Below are positions 59,766 to 64,000 of a stretch of DNA of 64,000 nt, one piece after another; positions within the stretch are counted from its first letter, which is position 1, and each line of letters starts with the position of its first letter. The notes under the pieces are model-generated. The model saw only the letters and a program-made list of their open reading frames with translations. It had not been told where the DNA came from and searched no databases. This DNA is from DASVDE01 sp963740065. Its GTDB lineage: Bacteria > Actinomycetota > Thermoleophilia > Solirubrobacterales > 70-9. The translations under genes and the position numbers were made by a program. The stretch covers positions 434,001 through 498,000 of the forward strand of contig CAVUCS010000004.1 in assembly GCA_963740065.1 (NCBI GenBank). Direction: 5' to 3'.

Positions 59766-60944
59766 ATGTCGGTGATCAAGGACAGCGGCTCTCGCGCCAC
59801 CCTCCCGCCCTTCGGCGAGGAGCACGAGGAGCTGCGGCAGACCGTCGAGCGCTTCGTCAAGAAGGAAGTCGCGCCCAACGTCGACGAGTGGGAGGCGGCG
59901 CGCGGGTTCCCGCGGGAGCTGTATGAGCGCTGCGCGGAACTGGGCTTCCTCGGGCTGAAGTTCCCGGAGGAGTACGGCGGACAGGGCGGGACGCACCTGC
60001 ACGACGCGATCTGGGTCGAGGAGCTGGCGCGCTCGGGCGGGTCGGGCGGGGTCGCCGCGAGCCTCAACGCCCACACTTCGATCGCGATGCCACCGATCTT
60101 CAACTTCGGCACCGAGGAGCAGAAACAGCGCTGGGTCGTCCCGGGCATCAAGGGCGAGAAGATCGGCGCGCTGGGGATCACCGAGCCGGGCGCCGGCTCC
60201 GACGTCGCCGGCATCTCCACCTTCGCCAGAAAGATCGACGGCGGCTATCTGGTCAACGGCTCCAAGACCTTCATCACCAACGGCGTCCGCGCCGACTTCC
60301 TCGTCTGTGCGGTGAAGACGACCGAGGAGGGCGGCCACGGCGGCATCTCCTTCCTCATCCTGGAGAGAGAGATGCCCGGCTACGAGGTCGCGCAGAAGCT
60401 GGAGAAGATGGGGTGGCACTCCTCCGATACGGGCGAGCTGGCCTTCACCGACGTCGAGGTGCCGGCGGAGAACCTGCTCGGCGAGGAGAACAAAGGCTTT
60501 CAGCTGATCATGGCCAACTTCGCCTGGGAGCGGCTACTGATGGCGATCGGCGCCGTCGGCGCGATGCAGCGCCTGATCGAGCGCACCGTCGAGTACGCCC
60601 TCGAACGCCAAGCCTTCGGTCGCCCGATCGGCAAGTTCCAGGCGATCCGCCACAAGGTGGCGGAGATGGCGACCCAAGCTGAAGCCGCCAAAGCCATCAC
60701 CTACAACTCCCTGCGCCTATTCCACGAAGGCCAGGACTGCATCAGAGAGGTGACCATGGCCAAGCTCGTAACCCAACGCGCCGTGCTCGAAATAGCCGAC
60801 GACGCCCTCCAAATCCACGGCGGCTACGGCTACATGCGCGAGTACGGCATCGAGCGCGCCGTCCGCGACGCCCGCCTCGGCCCGATCGGCGGCGGCACCG
60901 ACGAGGTGATGAAGGAGATCCTCGGCAAGCTGATGGGGTTGTAG
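59766..60944 (+). CDS. acyl-CoA dehydrogenase, second copy
   Basis: A 392-residue paralogue of the preceding protein. EEHEELRQTVERFVKKEVAP, LGITEPGAGSDVAGIST, QKLEKMGWHSSDTGELAFTDVEVP, GRPIGKFQAIRHKVAEM, QIHGGYGYMREYGIERAVRD. The YEGT position reads GGGTDE, and Glu in FAWERLLMAIG is the likely base. It is similar to citronellyl- or isovaleryl-CoA dehydrogenase types. Two ACADs beside a carboxylase beta subunit recall the atu/liu layout. It is separated from the first by a 13-bp-arm hairpin. Confidence 0.93.
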   Translation: MSVIKDSGSRATLPPFGEEHEELRQTVERFVKKEVAPNVDEWEAARGFPRELYERCAELGFLGLKFPEEYGGQGGTHLHDAIWVEELARSGGSGGVAASLNAHTSIAMPPIFNFGTEEQKQRWVVPGIKGEKIGALGITEPGAGSDVAGISTFARKIDGGYLVNGSKTFITNGVRADFLVCAVKTTEEGGHGGISFLILEREMPGYEVAQKLEKMGWHSSDTGELAFTDVEVPAENLLGEENKGFQLIMANFAWERLLMAIGAVGAMQRLIERTVEYALERQAFGRPIGKFQAIRHKVAEMATQAEAAKAITYNSLRLFHEGQDCIREVTMAKLVTQRAVLEIADDALQIHGGYGYMREYGIERAVRDARLGPIGGGTDEVMKEILGKLMGL

Positions 60945-60955
60945 GTAAAAAAGAT

Positions 60956-60985
60956 TTGCTTCGGGGCGCGTGAAGCGGTTAGGCT
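60956..60985 (+). promoter_or_regulatory. promoter of the GEVED gene, leaderless
   Basis: TTGCTT, an 18-bp spacer and TAGGCT, ending 10 nt before ATG 60996. Both boxes and the spacing are good. Confidence 0.55.
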
Positions 60986-60995
60986 CGCTTACCGC

Positions 60996-62930
60996 ATGGG
61001 GGAGGTAGCCCTGAGGGGGGCCAGAATCGTTTCTCGCGAGAAGCCGCTGCGGACGGTTTGTGTTGGCGCGCTAGTGATCGTGGCGCTGCTTGCGATCTTC
61101 GCCTCTTCGGCCTTCGCCCGTGGCGGCTCGATCGACTTCGGCGACGCGCCGGATGGGGCGAAAGCCGGCTACTCGACCAAACCGGCGGTCGTCGGCCATT
61201 TCCCCTCGAAGCTTTCCAGCGGGGGTCCACGCCATGCCGGCCTCGGGTCGCTGAGGCTTGGCCCGACTGTAGACGGGGAGACCGACTCCCACCAGGTCGA
61301 TCGCGACATCGACGACGGGGCGAGCCTCGATGCCCCCCGCGCCTGCAAGCGGGCGACGCTCACCACAGCAATCCGCGGCAGCGCGCCCGTGGCCGCGGGC
61401 CATCTCGTCTATGTCAACGCTTGGTTCGATTGGAACCGCGACGGGGACTGGGCCGACCCCAGCGACGGTTGCGCGCCTGAGTGGGGAGTACGCAACTTGC
61501 CCGTCCCCGCCTCCTCGATCGGCGCGGCGACGATGCTGCCGATCAAGATCAGAGCGGGCAGACAGGTTCGAGAGCTCTGGTACCGCGTCTCGGTCACCCT
61601 CGACCAGGTCCAGATCGACCCCAGCGCGCACGGGCGCTCGGTCCCGTACACATATGGCGAGACCGAGGACTACCTGCATCAGTCCTGGCATGGCCTTTTC
61701 ATCTTCGGCAGAAGGCGACCGCCGGGCAGAGGGGATAAGGACAGATTCAGCGTCCGCTGCACTCCCTCCGTGCGGATCATCGCGCACGGCAACAGCACGA
61801 TCTTCCGCTTCAGGATCACCGACAGAGGCAAGAGACCAATCTGGGCGAGATTCCTCGGCCCGCGCACAACCAAAAGCCAGAGAATCACCCTGCTTCCGTC
61901 GCCCAATCAGAGGGGCGTCCCCCCCGGCTACACGCGGGCTTTCGGGTTCCGTTTCAAGAGCAAGGACATCGACAAGCCCACGCGCATTCAAAAGGTTCGG
62001 ATTCGCGCTCGCTTCCAACGCGGAAAGGTCGTGCGGACGGCAACCTGCACGGCGATCATCGTCCACATCGGCGAGGGCCACGGCGGCGGCAGAAGAAACG
62101 GGAGAGGGAGACACAAACACGTACACGTCAGACCGCCGAGAATCCCGCCGGTCAGATGCGGTCCCGGCTGCGACGGCTCGCTGCCGACACCGCCGCCGCC
62201 CAGAGGCACGACGCTGACCAAATACGAGTTGCGGCCCGACGGCACCGCGCGCACTCACATCATCCCGACCGATCCTCTGAACGGCTTCACGATTCCGCTT
62301 TACCCGCCCAACCCAACGCCGGTCGATCCACCGAGAGTGACCGAGGGAAATCGGCCGATCGACTGCGAGCTGAGATCCCTTCAGCTGACCGGTGGACCCG
62401 CGGCGGTGACTTGCAGATTGCGCGAACCCGCGCCATTCCAAGTCGACTCCTTCTTCGACATCTTCTACGAGGTGACGCTGGATGGCATGCAGCCGATCGC
62501 CGGAACCCTCAACGCCGCCCGACGGCACCCCGGTCGAAAGCTTCTCGGCGACGCCTGGCTCACTGGCACCTGTGGTCAGAGGTTCGGGAAATCTGACCCC
62601 GGGGTCCAAGACCAGCAGGCGATCGACTTCAACCTCAAATTCGACGTCCAGAACACAACGCTCACACAGTTCGTGATCCAGGTGCCGGAGGGTTTCCAGG
62701 TGTTTAGCGGCGGCACGAGAGACTTCGTCTGCAATCCCGCCAACTTTGGAGGCCCCAACCGGGCGCTCGCCTGCAACGGAACGGTGGTCAGCGGCCAAAC
62801 GATCCAGGGCGGCTTCGAGCTAACCCAGCTGCGCCCGACTCAGTTGAACGGATTCCAGCTGCTCGGCTCTCCGGGCAGCGGAACACTGTTCGGACCGTTC
62901 CCACTGGTCGACGGCACCCCGTCGACCTAG
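60996..62930 (+). CDS. secreted GEVED-domain protein
   Basis: A 644-residue exported protein. Signal/anchor helix at about 18-42 (TVCVGALVIVALLAIFASSAFA). The GEVED-type beta domain covers about 45-235: IDFGDAPDGAKAGYST, DRDIDDGASLD, VYVNAWFDWNRDGDWADP (Asp-rich, likely calcium) and YTYGETEDYLHQ. Then comes a basic region rich in His, Arg and Gly and a Pro/Thr linker (LPTPPPPRGTTL), followed by a C-terminal beta domain with paired Cys. Many arginines use AGA/AGG, unlike neighbouring genes, which hints at separate origin. The role may be adhesion or surface-layer structure. Confidence 0.8.
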   Translation: MGEVALRGARIVSREKPLRTVCVGALVIVALLAIFASSAFARGGSIDFGDAPDGAKAGYSTKPAVVGHFPSKLSSGGPRHAGLGSLRLGPTVDGETDSHQVDRDIDDGASLDAPRACKRATLTTAIRGSAPVAAGHLVYVNAWFDWNRDGDWADPSDGCAPEWGVRNLPVPASSIGAATMLPIKIRAGRQVRELWYRVSVTLDQVQIDPSAHGRSVPYTYGETEDYLHQSWHGLFIFGRRRPPGRGDKDRFSVRCTPSVRIIAHGNSTIFRFRITDRGKRPIWARFLGPRTTKSQRITLLPSPNQRGVPPGYTRAFGFRFKSKDIDKPTRIQKVRIRARFQRGKVVRTATCTAIIVHIGEGHGGGRRNGRGRHKHVHVRPPRIPPVRCGPGCDGSLPTPPPPRGTTLTKYELRPDGTARTHIIPTDPLNGFTIPLYPPNPTPVDPPRVTEGNRPIDCELRSLQLTGGPAAVTCRLREPAPFQVDSFFDIFYEVTLDGMQPIAGTLNAARRHPGRKLLGDAWLTGTCGQRFGKSDPGVQDQQAIDFNLKFDVQNTTLTQFVIQVPEGFQVFSGGTRDFVCNPANFGGPNRALACNGTVVSGQTIQGGFELTQLRPTQLNGFQLLGSPGSGTLFGPFPLVDGTPST

Positions 62931-62938
62931 CGGTCGCG

Positions 62939-62952
62939 GCACCCGGTGGTGC
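62939..62952. terminator. short dyad between convergent genes
   Basis: GCACC/GGTGC arms around CGGT, filling the gap between the GEVED stop and the TolB-like stop. The stem is short, so it is weak support for a bidirectional terminator. Confidence 0.3.
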
Positions 62953-63849
62953 TCAGCGCGGAATTGGCTGCCAGCCGATGCCGTAGAGGTTGGGGATGCC
63001 GCTGCGGATCGTGTGCTTGTGGGAGCCATTGGTCTTCATCACGACGATCTTGTTGAGGTGGCCGCCTCGCTTGGCTTCGATCGCGGCGATGCGACGACCG
63101 TCGGGGGAGTAGGTGGGCTGGATCAGAATGCCGGTCCGGTTGAGGGTGTGGCGGTGGCTGCCGTCGAGGCGCATCGTCACCAGGTGCGCCCCTCGGGAAA
63201 CGACGATGCGCCGGCTGTTGGGCGCGAAGTCGGGCTGCACCTGGCCGTCGACGCGGTGCGGGCGGTCGGGGACGAGGATGTGTTGGTAGGAGCCGTCGGG
63301 GCGCATCAACCACACATGAGAGCTCCCGCTGCGATTGCTGACGAATGCGATCAGTCGGCCATTGGCTGACCAGGTCGAGTCGTAGTCGTTCCCCGGGTCG
63401 GAGGTGAGCTGCGTCAGGTCGCCGCCGTCGACGCCGACCGAGTAGATGTCACTGCCGCCGGCCGCGGCGCGCGAGAAGGCGATGCGGGAGCCGTCCGGCG
63501 AGAAGGCCGGGCTCGAATCCCGGCCCGGGCCGTCGGTGACCTGGCGCAGGCCGCTGCCGTCGGAGGCGATCAGGTAGATGCGGTGATTGAGCGCGAAGGC
63601 GATTTGCGCGCCGTCGGCCGAGTAGACCGGCTCCCCCTCGGCGAAGATGCTGGCCGAATTGGCGACGAAGATCGCCGCTTTCGGGCCCTTGCCGGCCGGG
63701 CTCATCGTCTGGATCCGGTAGTAGGGCCCATTGACCCCCCAGGAGAAGGCGATCTTCCCCGGTCGCCCCGGGAAGCTGCCCGGTGCGCTCGCGACCATCA
63801 CGCCAAATAGCGCTGCCACCAAGACCGTTGCGCCGACGCACCGCTTCAC
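62953..63849 (-). CDS. secreted TolB-like (WD40-like PD40) beta-propeller protein
   Basis: A 298-residue exported propeller. Signal peptide at residues 1-25 (GATVLVAALFGVMVASAPGSF). Repeats of the PD40 type are clear: PVYSADGAQIAFAL, PAFSPDGSRIAFSRA, STWSANGRLIAFVSN, PDFAPNSRRIVVSR, PTYSPDGRRIAAIE, each followed by a strand such as IYLIASDGSGLRQVT. It resembles the C-terminal part of TolB without the peptidase or N-terminal domain. The ligand is unknown. GTG 63849 follows TATCTT by 6 nt. Confidence 0.87.
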   Translation of the reverse strand: MKRCVGATVLVAALFGVMVASAPGSFPGRPGKIAFSWGVNGPYYRIQTMSPAGKGPKAAIFVANSASIFAEGEPVYSADGAQIAFALNHRIYLIASDGSGLRQVTDGPGRDSSPAFSPDGSRIAFSRAAAGGSDIYSVGVDGGDLTQLTSDPGNDYDSTWSANGRLIAFVSNRSGSSHVWLMRPDGSYQHILVPDRPHRVDGQVQPDFAPNSRRIVVSRGAHLVTMRLDGSHRHTLNRTGILIQPTYSPDGRRIAAIEAKRGGHLNKIVVMKTNGSHKHTIRSGIPNLYGIGWQPIPR

Positions 63850-63855
63850 GATTCC

Positions 63856-63861
63856 AAGATA
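63856..63861 (-). promoter_or_regulatory. -10 hexamer TATCTT of the TolB-like gene, leaderless
   Basis: Minus-strand TATCTT, 6 nt before GTG 63849. Confidence 0.4.
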
Positions 63862-63919
63862 GCGCCGAATCTTGTCGGGGGTTAGATCCTTGGCAAGCCG
63901 ATGGGGTTGTAAGGCCGAC

Positions 63920-64000
63920 TCAGGGACCGGGCGCGAGCCAGGTCATTGTGAACTCCGGCGAGAGGGCCGGGGCCAGGTTCACTTTCAGGCTCGCGCCACT
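63920..64000 (-). CDS. 3' end of a gene continuing beyond the window
   Basis: The minus-strand frame is open from the window edge to TGA 63922-63920, giving 26 residues that end LAPALSPEFTMTWLAPGP. There is too little to assign a family. Coding is supported only by position (upstream of and co-directional with the TolB-like gene) and composition. Confidence 0.35.
   Translation of the reverse strand, partial: SGASLKVNLAPALSPEFTMTWLAPGP

Noticed and set aside
61071..62798. 575-codon open frame on the minus strand opposite the GEVED gene
   Set aside because: The plus strand encodes a signal peptide and GEVED motifs with a good promoter; the opposite frame has no promoter, no motif and a shadow-like composition.
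63509..63523. tRNA T-loop-like string GGGCTCGAATCCCGG
   Set aside because: It lies within the TolB-like coding frame (SSPAFS region) and no acceptor, D or anticodon arms can be folded around it.

Overview
The window is about 64 kb of high-GC DNA from a free-living aerobic actinobacterium. An actinobacterial-type integration host factor, an Mce-type (YrbE/MlaE) lipid transporter core, a chlorite-dismutase/HemQ-family protein, a P-II/Amt pair, a PimA-like glycosyltransferase and many secreted proteins of unknown function suggest the Thermoleophilia/Solirubrobacterales lineage. That placement is inference from gene content. No rRNA, tRNA, CRISPR, prophage or insertion sequence was found.

Layout. 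0-9 kb: L,D-transpeptidase, PAS protein and metallo-beta-lactamase-fold pair, RelA/SpoT-type HD hydrolase, a methylthioadenosine salvage pair (phosphorylase and deaminase), a frameshifted YraQ-type permease, a doubly frameshifted MFS exporter with its MarR regulator, and a voltage-sensor-type channel with an aberrant filter. 9-16 kb: acetyl-CoA synthetase, NlpC/P60-like hydrolase, TrmH methyltransferase, P-II and Amt. 15.5-20 kb: a cysteine-less Rrf2 regulator, a TauE permease and a divergent ABC importer of the thiamine-pyrimidine/sulfonate type. 20-26 kb: PAS-GAF-GGDEF-EAL protein, AlkA, a divergent GNAT-like acyltransferase and serine-palmitoyltransferase-like enzyme (candidate sphingolipid pair), and mIHF. 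26-33.6 kb: one long minus-strand unit with two MlaE permeases, MlaF ATPase, MMPL transporter, thioredoxin-fold protein and B3/B4 editing-domain protein. 33.7-45 kb: lipoprotein and sugar dehydrogenase, MetH, aldehyde dehydrogenase, a glycosyltransferase fused to a UPF0104 membrane domain, and a large membrane protein. 44-49 kb: HemQ-like protein, ferredoxin reductase FprA, BolA, monothiol glutaredoxin and an A-type Fe-S carrier, which together look like a heme/Fe-S maturation neighbourhood. 49-52 kb: DegV, three small envelope proteins (one of 44 residues), TetR and a nitrilase-family amidase. 52-61 kb: an acyl-CoA catabolic island resembling liu/atu leucine or terpenoid pathways (SDR, MerR, CoA-transferase, beta-keto acid cleavage enzyme, acyl-CoA carboxylase beta subunit, enoyl-CoA hydratase, two acyl-CoA dehydrogenases). 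61-64 kb: a GEVED-domain secreted protein and a TolB-like propeller.

Three cross-cutting patterns stand out. First, many genes start 6-10 nt downstream of a TAnnnT hexamer, which implies widespread leaderless transcription and decides several start codons. Second, long inverted repeats, two of them in recurring families, sit exactly at or just after stop codons, including inside operons. One family keeps perfect arm complementarity although its arm sequences differ between copies. A separate ~130-bp palindrome lies inside the MMPL reading frame. Third, seven genes carry one or two reading-frame breaks, almost all single-base. These look either like sequence errors of a draft or metagenome assembly or like gene decay, and they should be resolved before any of those genes is called absent.
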